A DNA stretch of 9,777 nucleotides from Verrucomicrobiota bacterium (GTDB lineage Bacteria > Verrucomicrobiota > Verrucomicrobiia > Chthoniobacterales > UBA10450): assembly GCA_003219355.1 (NCBI GenBank), contig QHOQ01000184.1, forward strand, positions 1 through 9,777, in the 5' to 3' direction. This document shows, piece by piece, positions 1 to 6,241 of this stretch. A program made the position numbers and the translations under genes. How positions within the stretch are numbered: the stretch's first letter is position 1; each line of letters begins with the position of its first letter. Below the pieces are notes generated by a model. The model searched no databases and was not told the origin of the DNA. It saw only the letters and a list, made by a program, of their open reading frames with translations.

Positions 1-758
1 AATTATTTTCTCGTGCGCACGGCAAAAGATGGCGATGGCAATATCAGTGTATTCGGTGACCAGGTTCCGGAGTCGCGCGATTTTAGTATTCCGGGCGATA
101 TTTCCTCAGCGGCTTTTTGGTTGGTCGCCGCCGCGGCGCAACCGCGAGGCCATCTGCTCGTACGCGATATTGGTTTAAACGATACCCGGACGGCGTTACT
201 CGGCGTTTTGCTGCGAATGGGCGCGCAGGTGCGAGAAGCCGTCGAAGATGTCGATCAACTTGAACCGCGCGGCGTCGTCGAGGTTACGGGTGTCGCGCTC
301 AAAGGTACCGTCATTCAGGGCAAAGAAGTGCCGCAGCTCATTGACGAATTGCCGATCCTGGCGGTAGCAGGCGCCCTGGCAAATGGCACGACGATCATTC
401 GCCATGCCCAGGAGTTGCGCGTCAAAGAAAGCGATCGCATTGCCGCGATCGCGCACAATTTGCGCTCCATGGGTACGCAGGTAACCGAAATGAAGGATGG
501 CCTCGAAATTCATGGTCCGGCTGCCCTACACGGGACGCGCGTAGCGAGTTTCGGCGATCATCGCATCGCGATGGCCTTTGCCTTGCCATTGCGGGCCTCT
601 TTGCCGACGGCGAAACGATTGTTCAGGATGCCGACTGCATTCGTGAATCTTATCCGGGGTTTGAAACCGTACTCGAAGAGTTCACCAATTCGAAACGGAT
701 GCAGATTAGCACGCCGGTCATCGGTTCACTGACTCCTGCGCCAGTCGAGGAAGCCTGA
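1..758 (+). CDS. aroA: EPSP synthase (3-phosphoshikimate 1-carboxyvinyltransferase), 3' part, with a one-base frameshift
   Basis: Joins phosphoenolpyruvate to shikimate-3-phosphate, the sixth step of the shikimate pathway to aromatic amino acids, in the cytoplasm. The open frame runs in from the left edge, so the N-terminal part (roughly 40% of a usual ~430-residue enzyme) is missing. Visible family blocks are IPGDISSAAFWLVAAA, GLNDTRTALLGVLLRMGA, LIDELPILAVAGALANGTT (Asp codon at 343), the signature ELRVKESDRI (about 412-441) and GDHRIAMAFA (553-582). After codon 583-585 the frame loses its similarity. Reading from 588 in the next frame restores the normal C-terminus (AGLFADGETIVQDADCI, then SYPGFETVLEEF) up to a TGA at 756-758. 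This fits loss of one base within 583-588, for example TTG-GCC reduced to TTGCC. Without correction the frame would end at 732 with a scrambled tail. Family assignment is secure; whether the shift is real or a sequencing error cannot be decided here. Confidence 0.93.
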
Positions 759-761
759 TCG

Positions 762-781
762 GCAAGCAAGCGTTTGCTTGC
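762..781. repeat. Perfect 8-bp inverted repeat between aroA and cmk
   Basis: GCAAGCAA (762-769) and TTGCTTGC (774-781) are separated by GCGT. The repeat starts three bases after the restored aroA stop, and GCAGGCTTGC follows at 790-799. No T-run follows, so it is not a classical intrinsic terminator, and cmk downstream lacks an obvious promoter of its own. It may be a weak hairpin between genes or part of a dispersed intergenic element. A related GCTT triplication follows the grpE stop. Confidence 0.5.
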
Positions 782-830
782 GTGTCTCCGCAGGCTTGCT
801 CTGCATCTTCCCGACACACTAATTTCAGAC

Positions 831-1484
831 ATGCGGAAAGATTTCCATCATGTTGTCGCTATCGATGGTCCGGCTGCCTCCGGGAAGAGCAGTGTCGCTC
901 GAGAGCTTGGCCGGCGACTCGGGTTCGCCTATGTGAATTCGGGTGCGATTTATCGTGCGATCACCTGGCACGTCCTTCAAAAGGCGATTGATCCTGGCGA
1001 CACCGTGCGCGTCGGGCAAGCGGTCGAGTCCGTCAAGATCGCTTACCGTCTTGAGAATGATGACTCGCGCATCTTCATTGATGATGCCGATCCAACTGAT
1101 CGCTTGCACGAGGATCGCGTCAATGAAGCTGTTTCCCGCGTAAGCAGGGTTCCCAGAGTCCGTGGAATTGTCGTTCGGCAAATGCGCGATTACGCGCGCA
1201 GGTACGACCTAGTCGTCGAGGGCCGTGACATCGGTTCGGTGGTTTTTCCAGATACGCCCTACAAATTTTACATCGACGCATCGCCCGACGTACGCCTCCA
1301 GCGACGCGCCGCGCAGGGCCAGCGCGACGAAATCGCCGCGCGCGATCTTGCCGATTCTTCGCGGCTCGCCTCGCCGCTCATCGTCGCGCAGGATGCGCAC
1401 ATCATTGATACGTCACATCTTACGATCGACCAGGTCGTCGGTGAAATCATTGAACAACTGAAGCTCAAAGGGCTGGCGCTTTAA
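831..1484 (+). CDS. cmk: Cytidylate kinase
   Basis: Phosphorylates CMP and dCMP with ATP, supplying CDP/dCDP for nucleic acid and phospholipid precursor synthesis; a soluble P-loop NMP kinase. From ATG 831 the protein has 217 residues, normal for the family. The Walker A loop GPAASGKS lies at residues 13-20, right after the first beta strand VVAIDG. The CMP-binding block VNSGAIYRA (35-43) carries Asn where many homologues have Asp (DTGAMYR). VEGRDIGSVVFP (129-140) and the C-terminal block RDLADSSRLASPL (171-183) with DAHIIDTSHLT (188-198) are typical. An upstream in-frame TTG at 774 would add 19 residues without family similarity and would lie in the inverted repeat, so ATG 831 is preferred; no Shine-Dalgarno sequence is visible at either. 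It lies 72 bases after aroA and 11 bases before plsC, suggesting one transcript. Confidence 0.95.
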   Translation: MRKDFHHVVAIDGPAASGKSSVARELGRRLGFAYVNSGAIYRAITWHVLQKAIDPGDTVRVGQAVESVKIAYRLENDDSRIFIDDADPTDRLHEDRVNEAVSRVSRVPRVRGIVVRQMRDYARRYDLVVEGRDIGSVVFPDTPYKFYIDASPDVRLQRRAAQGQRDEIAARDLADSSRLASPLIVAQDAHIIDTSHLTIDQVVGEIIEQLKLKGLAL

Positions 1485-1495
1485 CGCTTCGACCC

Positions 1496-2110
1496 GTGAA
1501 TCTCTACTACTGGCTTGGTTACCATCTCTCGCGCTTGATCGGCCGAGTATGTTTTCGTCTTCGGATAATTCATCGGGAACGTATGATTCAAACAGGTCCA
1601 GTGATTCTGGCCATGAATCACCAGAGTTATCTCGATCCGCCACTTGCCGGCATTACTTGCGATCGCGCAATCTACTTTCTGGCGCGCCGAACGTTGACGG
1701 AAGTGCCGCTGCTCGGCTGGCTTTTACCGAAGCTGAACGTTATCCCTGTTAACCAGGAAGGGATCGACCGAAGCGCCCTCAAGACTTTGATTCGTGTTCT
1801 GAAATCTGGAAACGCAGCGCTGGTTTTTCCGGAAGGCTCGCGGACGCTCGATGGTAATTTGCAGGCTGCTCAGCCGGGACTGGGATTGGTGATCGCAAAA
1901 ACGCTCGCTCCCGTGGTGCCAATGCGGATCTTTGGGGCACACAAAGCTTTGCCGCGTGGCGGCGGCGGTTTGCATTTTGTGCCAATCACGATCGTGGTTG
2001 GAGAGCCGATTTTTTTTACGCCTGTCGAGCTCGAATCGCACGCAAAAAATCTCTATGGGCAAATAAGCCAGCGCGTAATGGACGCGATCGTCGCGTTGCG
2101 CTTGGAGTAA
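1496..2110 (+). CDS. plsC: 1-acyl-sn-glycerol-3-phosphate acyltransferase (PlsC/LPLAT family)
   Basis: Likely moves an acyl chain to the sn-2 position of lysophosphatidic acid, giving phosphatidic acid at the inner face of the membrane. The 204-residue protein has a hydrophobic N-terminus, the catalytic HX4D motif in NHQSYLDP (His42, Asp47), a second block around RRTLTEVPLLGWLLPKL (64-80), and the substrate-binding block FPEGSRT (111-117), followed by the late VVPMRIFGAHKALP segment. Length is usual for the short bacterial form. The start is GTG 1496, 11 bases after the cmk stop, with no Shine-Dalgarno sequence; its context CCCGTGAAT recurs exactly at the next gene. Exact acyl substrate cannot be told from sequence; other LPLAT acyltransferases share the same motifs. 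Co-transcription with cmk is inferred from spacing. Confidence 0.92.
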   Translation: MNLYYWLGYHLSRLIGRVCFRLRIIHRERMIQTGPVILAMNHQSYLDPPLAGITCDRAIYFLARRTLTEVPLLGWLLPKLNVIPVNQEGIDRSALKTLIRVLKSGNAALVFPEGSRTLDGNLQAAQPGLGLVIAKTLAPVVPMRIFGAHKALPRGGGGLHFVPITIVVGEPIFFTPVELESHAKNLYGQISQRVMDAIVALRLE

Positions 2111-2150
2111 TACGCGTTTGCGCAGGCAAGATCGACACCGATATTTTCCC

Positions 2151-2345
2151 GTGAATTCAGTGCAGCCATCTCGCGAAAAACCGTCATCGTCGCGAGTTCC
2201 CAAGAGCGTAGTCGTGCTCATGCTCGTGATCGTTTTGTCCATGGCGTCGCTGGCGATTTATGCCAACGCTCAGCGTTGGCGCCGAAACCAATTCGAAACG
2301 GTTACGGTCACACCGCCAGCCTCACCCTCACAGGCAACGCCCTGA
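2151..2345 (+). CDS. Small single-pass membrane protein of unknown function
   Basis: A 64-residue reading from GTG 2151 to TGA 2343-2345. Residues 1-18 are polar and basic (ending RVPKS), residues 19-38 form one hydrophobic helix (VVVLMLVIVLSMASLAIYA), then comes a basic patch QRWRRN (41-46) and a Thr/Pro/Ser-rich tail. The charge pattern is compatible with one anchor; orientation is uncertain because both flanks are basic. A TTG at 2118 would extend it by 11 residues. GTG 2151 is favoured because its nine-base context CCCGTGAAT is identical to that of the plsC start. It begins 40 bases after plsC on the same strand and is probably the last gene of that unit. I do not recognise a family. A coding role is supported by the sharp membrane segment and operon position, not by homology. 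Confidence 0.55.
   Translation: MNSVQPSREKPSSSRVPKSVVVLMLVIVLSMASLAIYANAQRWRRNQFETVTVTPPASPSQATP
2262..2280. repeat. 19-bp perfect dyad inside the small membrane-protein gene
   Basis: GCCAACGCT (2262-2270) and AGCGTTGGC (2272-2280) are perfect inverted copies around a single C. In the gene it encodes ANAQRW, just after the membrane helix. A DNA dyad with this centre could be a protein site or a strong RNA hairpin (with a 3-base loop after losing one pair), but it may be chance within coding sequence. Confidence 0.4.
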
Positions 2346-2432
2346 GTCTCGCACGATCGGCGATTCATTTTCATCGCTTGTTTCGAATAACTGAAAACGA
2401 CCACGGTCTAAACGAACCATGACTTTGCCCCG

Positions 2433-2464
2433 CCGTTGATTATTGTTCCGACAATATTTGGCGG
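2433..2464 (+). terminator. Possible hairpin at the end of the aroA-cmk-plsC unit
   Basis: The core TATTGT-TCCG-ACAATA (2441-2456) is a 6-bp stem with a 4-base loop. Outside it, after one mismatch (2440/2457), pairing continues on the plus-strand RNA as A-U, three G-U wobbles and three G-C pairs out to 2433/2464. The wobbles would not pair in the minus-strand RNA, so the structure favours plus-strand transcripts. It lies about 90 bases after the last plus-strand gene. No U-tract follows, so termination here is only a suggestion. Confidence 0.3.
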
Positions 2465-2549
2465 ATGCCAAAAGCAACAACTCCGCTAATAACCGCAACG
2501 CCAACCGTGGGTAAACCCGCTCCGATAATGTGTCGTCTTCTCCATCCAT
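2440..2549 (-). pseudogene. Possible remnant or frameshifted tiny membrane-protein gene
   Basis: On the minus strand a strongly hydrophobic stretch HIIGAGLPTVGVAVISGV continues as VAFGIRQILSEQ and ends at TAA (2440-2442). No ATG lies in its frame. An ATG at 2547-2549 reads MDGEDD and would join the hydrophobic stretch if one base were restored near 2531, as in aroA. Alternatively a TTG at 2590-2592 gives an intact 50-residue reading, but it begins inside a palindrome. No family recognised. It could equally be a chance hydrophobic frame in a noncoding convergence zone. The rest of the 2346-2606 gap shows only the hairpin and the paired palindromes. Confidence 0.25.
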
Positions 2550-2555
2550 GGAAGA

Positions 2556-2607
2556 GTGCGCAGGCTGGCAGCCTGCAAGTCGAATTATGCAAGCCAGAGG
2601 CCTGCAC
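2556..2607. repeat. Paired 17-bp palindromes (REP-like) behind the Exo-LIG gene
   Basis: Two 7-3-7 palindromes lie 12 bases apart. The first, 2560-2576, pairs GCAGGCT with AGCCTGC around GGC and is perfect. The second, 2589-2605, pairs GCAAGCC with GGCCTGC around AGA, with one A-C/G-U position. The two units are also partly inverted copies of each other, and the block is bounded by GTGC (2556-2559) and GCAC (2604-2607). It ends exactly at the TAG of the minus-strand gene. The nested symmetry resembles bacterial REP/BIME-type intergenic elements. It could act as a transcription end or mRNA 3' stabiliser for either convergent unit; no T-run is present. Confidence 0.6.
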
Positions 2608-5348
2608 TATCCTTTTCTCGGTTGCGCGGCAAGTTGGCGCGCATATTCGAGTGTATCGATGGCATCAACGTTTTTGTCCCGGCGTATGGCTTTGATCCGT
2701 GGAAAACGCAGCGCGAGTCCACTTGCATGGCGGGTGCTCGGTTGGATCGAATTGAACGCAACCTCGAGCACGATGTTCGGCTTGACCTCACGATAACGGC
2801 CGTGATCGACAATTGTATTTTGTTTGAAATGCTCGGTTAACTCGGCGATCTCCGCATCGGTCAATCCGCTGTAGGCTTTGCCGATTGGTAAGAGTTCGCT
2901 GCTCGCTTCATCGCGCACGGCAAATGTGTAATCGCTCAGCACGGCGTTGCGTTTGCCGTGACCAAGTTCTGCGGCGACAACTACGACATCAAGGGTGGCG
3001 AGCTCCTTCTTTAATTTGAACCAGAACATGCCGCGCTGCCCGGGTGAATAAAAACTTTCTGAATCTTTGATCATCAGGCCTTCGTTCATGCGGCGGCGTG
3101 CCTGCTGGAAGACTTGCTCGATCTCGGCGGCAGAACGTGCGGGAACTATTTCTGCCCTCTGAAACTGCCGCGGCAATTGCAACCGACCGAGCCGTTCCCG
3201 CCGCTCGCGCAGTGGTATTTTCAACAGCGATCGACCGTCAAACCAAAGGAGATCAAAGATAATAAATGCCACCGGAACATCCGCCGCAGCGCCCTCGAAT
3301 AGATCCGCGCTATCATTCTTACGACCGAGCCGTTTCTGTAGATCGAAGAACGTGAGGCTTCGACCTTCATCAAAGGCAACAATCTCTCCATCGATAATCA
3401 AATCTTGCTGGAACTTCCGCGCTTGCTCCGCCAGTTCCGGAAATTGATCGGTGATGCGCCGTAAATCGCGCGAAAAAATTTCGACGCGCTGCGCGCTGCG
3501 ATGAAGCTGCGCGCGGATACCGTCAAATTTGTCTTCGAGATACACTGTAGCCGCCGCCCCGTGGGCGTCGCTTGTCGATCCTGCATCAACAAACCGCTCC
3601 CAGACTGCTTCTGCCGTTGGCTCGGGAGTCGCCAGCATGCACTTGATTGGACGAAAGAGCGATAATTCCGCACGATCCAATTCCTTTCGGAAAGCGAGCG
3701 CTGCGGTTGAGCCAATATCGCCCAGCAACATGTTTGTCTCCTTGACCAGGTCCAGTGGCTCTCCGAACGCGCGGGCGATTGCCTCTTCTACGAGCCCCTC
3801 GCGCAAACCGATGCGCAAGTCTCCTGTGAGAATTTTGACCACATATTGGCCCTCACGCGCGGAAAGCCTGGCCAGGAATGATTGCAGCAATTCGGTTTTC
3901 GCAATCGGCCCGCGCGTCTTATGCAACGTTTCGAAGAAATCACGCGATTGCGCGAGAGTAAATGGTTCGGATTTTGTCCGATCGCCGAGCGCTTCAAACG
4001 CAGTTTTCCCGGCGTCGCCGTGGCTGTGCGCAATCCGACGAAATTCCGGCTCGCTTAATTTCGCCGCGGCCATGATCGCCCGATAAATAATCGATCCACC
4101 TACTTGTAATGCGCGGGGATCGTTCTGAGCAAAGGTTCTCCCGGTAAAATAGATCGTCGCAATCGGAAGCTGATCCCGATTGAGCGTCCCTAAATAACCT
4201 GCGAGGAGCCGAATCTTTTCGAGCTTCGCCGGCGTAGCGGCAATCGCTTCACCGACTTCAGCAAACTCATGAAACTCTGAATTGATCTGCGGTTGTCGAT
4301 CTTCTCTAGAGCTACCGGAGTTGGCCACGACTCCATTAGAGGCGCGCGGCACGCCTGCCACTACAGTTTTTTTTGGCAGCGCCAGCTCCATTTGATTTTC
4401 TTCCGTGAGCGCCCATGCTTCCACACCCCGATCCCGCAGGTCGCGCGCGAATTCGGCCGCGAAACCGTGGAGAGTAAACACGCACTTAGGCTGCACAAGA
4501 TCGACATAGCGAACAAGGTCGTCATAATCAGCGTGATCCGAAAGCGGAAACGCGGCATCAACTTGGTATCGATAAGCTGCATTCGGATCGACTGCCCAGC
4601 CACTGATCATCGCCACCCGCTTACGTGGAATTTTTTCAAGCATGCGCGACCGATTTGCACTCGGCGGGCAGATGAGAACTTTCCCAGCAACATCATTCGC
4701 GTTGTAGCGGACATATTTGCAAAACGATTGGCCAAATTCCTCGTAAATCCGAGTCATCTGGTAGACGGACCCGTGGAGCATCGGTGTCAGCCCGGCCCCT
4801 CCGAGTGCGCAGAGAATCTCCTGCGCTTTCCCTAACGAATAACCGAGCAGGACCGGCACCTCTCCATCGTCAATCGTTTCGCGGCAGAAAGTGACTACTT
4901 GATTAATGATCTGCTCAGTTGGCGGGAATCGGTAGCGCGGCAGGCCAAACGTTGTCTCCATAACGAGTGTATCGGCTTGCCGCCATTCCGCCGGCTCGGC
5001 GGATTTTCCTGGACGGAGTTTGAAGTCGCCGGTGTAGAGCAGCGTTTCTTCCTGAGTGAAAAGGAGGAATTGCGCCGAACCAAAGATGTGACCGGCGGGC
5101 AGCAGGATAATGTCGAGATCATGGACGCGTCGCCTTTCCCCAAATGGCAGCATATGCTCAGTGCGATTACCCGGCAGTCGGGCTTGCATCAAACGCGCGG
5201 TTCGCTCGGAGAGGATGATCTCATCGTGTAGGGCGATGTGATCACTATGCGCGTGCGAGACGAAAGCGAAGGGCTTCGCGTCCCAAGGGTCGAGCCAGAG
5301 ATCCTGCCGCGGCAAATAAACACCGCGCTCGTAACGAATGTCGATCAT
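2607..5348 (-). CDS. Fused MBL/beta-CASP DNA exonuclease and ATP-dependent DNA ligase (Exo-LIG)
   Basis: A 913-residue fusion of two enzymes that elsewhere are separate genes of the Lhr-Core/MPE/LIG/Exo repair cluster. Residues 1-327 are a metallo-beta-lactamase/beta-CASP nuclease: family-typical start MIDIRYERGVYLPRQD, metal motifs HAHSDH (32-37), GHIFGSAQ (86-93) and YTGDF (105-109), METTFG (130-135), SDHADYDDL (270-278) and LHGFAAEFARDL (293-304). A polar linker of about 330-370 follows. Residues ~375-570 form the ligase N-terminal domain. The nucleotidyltransferase core has motif I EDKFDG (nucleophile Lys607), FSRDLR (625-630), motif III IDGEIVAFD (652-660), FDLLWFDG (698-705), motif IV EGLMIKD (756-762) and motif V FWFKLKKE (775-782). 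The OB domain follows with motif VI RFPRIKAIRRDK (881-892). All key residues are present, so both halves look active, probably trimming 3' or 5' ends and sealing nicks during repair. The ATG (5346-5348) lacks a Shine-Dalgarno sequence. The gene stands alone, divergent from the secreted-protein gene and convergent with the plsC unit. Exact substrate is inference. Confidence 0.95.
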   Translation of the reverse strand: MIDIRYERGVYLPRQDLWLDPWDAKPFAFVSHAHSDHIALHDEIILSERTARLMQARLPGNRTEHMLPFGERRRVHDLDIILLPAGHIFGSAQFLLFTQEETLLYTGDFKLRPGKSAEPAEWRQADTLVMETTFGLPRYRFPPTEQIINQVVTFCRETIDDGEVPVLLGYSLGKAQEILCALGGAGLTPMLHGSVYQMTRIYEEFGQSFCKYVRYNANDVAGKVLICPPSANRSRMLEKIPRKRVAMISGWAVDPNAAYRYQVDAAFPLSDHADYDDLVRYVDLVQPKCVFTLHGFAAEFARDLRDRGVEAWALTEENQMELALPKKTVVAGVPRASNGVVANSGSSREDRQPQINSEFHEFAEVGEAIAATPAKLEKIRLLAGYLGTLNRDQLPIATIYFTGRTFAQNDPRALQVGGSIIYRAIMAAAKLSEPEFRRIAHSHGDAGKTAFEALGDRTKSEPFTLAQSRDFFETLHKTRGPIAKTELLQSFLARLSAREGQYVVKILTGDLRIGLREGLVEEAIARAFGEPLDLVKETNMLLGDIGSTAALAFRKELDRAELSLFRPIKCMLATPEPTAEAVWERFVDAGSTSDAHGAAATVYLEDKFDGIRAQLHRSAQRVEIFSRDLRRITDQFPELAEQARKFQQDLIIDGEIVAFDEGRSLTFFDLQKRLGRKNDSADLFEGAAADVPVAFIIFDLLWFDGRSLLKIPLRERRERLGRLQLPRQFQRAEIVPARSAAEIEQVFQQARRRMNEGLMIKDSESFYSPGQRGMFWFKLKKELATLDVVVVAAELGHGKRNAVLSDYTFAVRDEASSELLPIGKAYSGLTDAEIAELTEHFKQNTIVDHGRYREVKPNIVLEVAFNSIQPSTRHASGLALRFPRIKAIRRDKNVDAIDTLEYARQLAAQPRKG

Positions 5349-5440
5349 TGTAAAATTTATGCGTGAATCTGGAGAGAAAAAGCGAGTTTTGGGGCAGGAG
5401 CGAAATTCATTTCCAACCCTTTAATGGGCGCTGTAGCGGA

Positions 5441-5469
5441 TTGACACAGTATTCAAGATCCGGTTTTAT
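5441..5469 (+). promoter_or_regulatory. Sigma70-type promoter for the secreted-protein gene
   Basis: TTGACA (5441-5446, full consensus) and TTTTAT (5464-5469, 4 of 6) are 17 bases apart. The predicted transcript start, about 5476, falls next to ATG 5477, so the message would be leaderless or nearly so. It supports ATG 5477 as start. The 5349-5476 gap also must hold the promoter of the divergent Exo-LIG gene; only a weak TAAATT-like -10 just before its ATG is seen. Confidence 0.5.
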
Positions 5470-5476
5470 TGCATCA

Positions 5477-6076
5477 ATGAGGTTTGCTGCTACCGCGTTT
5501 GCTCTGTTTTCTTTTGTCTTGAGCGATTTCAGCGTAGGCGCCGTCGAAGAACCCAAGATTGTCGAAAAACTGACGCCGCTCCCCGTCGCGTTGAGCAATG
5601 ACTTCGAGTTTCGAAAAACGAAGCTATTTTTCTTGAGCGAAAAAGCACCCCAACGAAGCCAGGCGCGACAGACAACGACTTCCCTTAAACCGGGAGCACT
5701 CTCAGGCAACGCCGGGCCAGACCAGAAGACCTTGACGCTTCAAGATGTACCAATCACATTTGAGCGACAATACCGGCTTTTTGGCGCCGTCACGCTGCTC
5801 GATGCACGTCAACGTTGCGGCGACTACTTCGATTTCTTTTGGCGCGCCAAACGGTCGGCCGATGTGACCGTGCGGCTCGAATATCGTCAGGCGAAGTTAC
5901 ATGAACACGTCCAGGCACAGGAGATTTCATATCGCAACGTACGCGGCACTCGTAAGACAGAATTCAAGGTTATCGGGGATGACTACTTTGATGACGGGCG
6001 TGTGATTGCCTGGCGATGCCTGTTGGTGGAAAACGGGCGAATTGTCGCGGAGAATCGCTCTTACATGTGGGAGTAA
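5477..6076 (+). CDS. Secreted or periplasmic protein of unknown function
   Basis: A 199-residue protein from ATG 5477. Residues 1-21 look like a Sec signal peptide: Arg2, hydrophobic core FAATAFALFSFVL, and a small-residue end near SVGA before VEEP. The frame stays open upstream to GTG 5363, but that start would bury the signal peptide behind 38 polar residues and would precede the promoter, so ATG 5477 is chosen. The mature part has a polar, Ser/Thr/Gln-rich stretch (about 55-85), then a more ordered region with alternating hydrophobic residues suggesting beta strands: FERQYRLFGAVTLLDARQR, DVTVRLEYRQAK, TEFKVIGDDYFDDGRV, IAWRCLLVENGRIVAENRS. The tail ends in SYMWE. Two Cys residues (in RQRCGDYF and WRCLLV) could form a disulfide. 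I do not recognise the family. It lies 128 bases from the divergent Exo-LIG start and 165 bases before the STAS gene, with separate promoters. Confidence 0.75.
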   Translation: MRFAATAFALFSFVLSDFSVGAVEEPKIVEKLTPLPVALSNDFEFRKTKLFFLSEKAPQRSQARQTTTSLKPGALSGNAGPDQKTLTLQDVPITFERQYRLFGAVTLLDARQRCGDYFDFFWRAKRSADVTVRLEYRQAKLHEHVQAQEISYRNVRGTRKTEFKVIGDDYFDDGRVIAWRCLLVENGRIVAENRSYMWE

Positions 6077-6119
6077 CGCGACTGGCTATTTTTGACATTA
6101 GGTTTCTCGGTTTCGGATC

Positions 6120-6132
6120 AGTTCCTGGAACT
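6120..6132. repeat. 13-bp dyad in the gap before the STAS gene
   Basis: AGTTCC (6120-6125) and GGAACT (6127-6132) are perfect inverted copies around one T, about 70 bases upstream of the -35 at 6199. It could be an operator or chance. The rest of the gap 6077-6198 shows no clear terminator for the preceding gene. Confidence 0.3.
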
Positions 6133-6198
6133 TTCTGCGGTCTCGACACTGGAGTGGTTCAGTTTAGAAAGTGTCCGACTACCACCGTCTTACCGGGT

Positions 6199-6228
6199 TT
6201 GACAGCATGCCCGTCAATCCTGTATTAT
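6199..6228 (+). promoter_or_regulatory. Near-consensus housekeeping promoter of the STAS-phosphatase-grpE-dnaJ unit
   Basis: TTGACA (6199-6204, full consensus) and TATTAT (6223-6228, 5 of 6) with an 18-base spacer. Predicted start about 6235, only some 7 bases before GTG 6242. No CIRCE inverted repeat (TTAGCACTC-N9-GAGTGCTAA) and no heat-shock sigma32-type boxes are seen nearby. By this reading the co-chaperones downstream are driven, at least partly, by a strong vegetative promoter. Confidence 0.65.
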
Positions 6229-6241
6229 TTATTGAGTAAAC

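Noticed and set aside
774..830. Upstream TTG start for cmk adding 19 residues
   Set aside because: The extension lacks family similarity and would begin inside an inverted repeat; ATG 831 gives a normal N-terminus.
3529..4835. Two plus-strand open frames (3529-4086 and 4293-4835) inside the Exo-LIG gene
   Set aside because: Antisense to a protein with complete motifs in both halves; compositions are Arg/Ser-rich shadows.
6120..6132. AGTTCC-T-GGAACT as a LexA/SOS box
   Set aside because: Half-site spacing does not match the LexA sites I know (for example GTTC-N4-GAAC types), and the neighbouring genes are not SOS genes.
6077..6241. Heat-shock operator (CIRCE) or sigma32 promoter upstream of the chaperone unit
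   Set aside because: Searched by eye for TTAGCACTC/GAGTGCTAA and CCCCAT-type boxes here and before grpE and dnaJ; none found.
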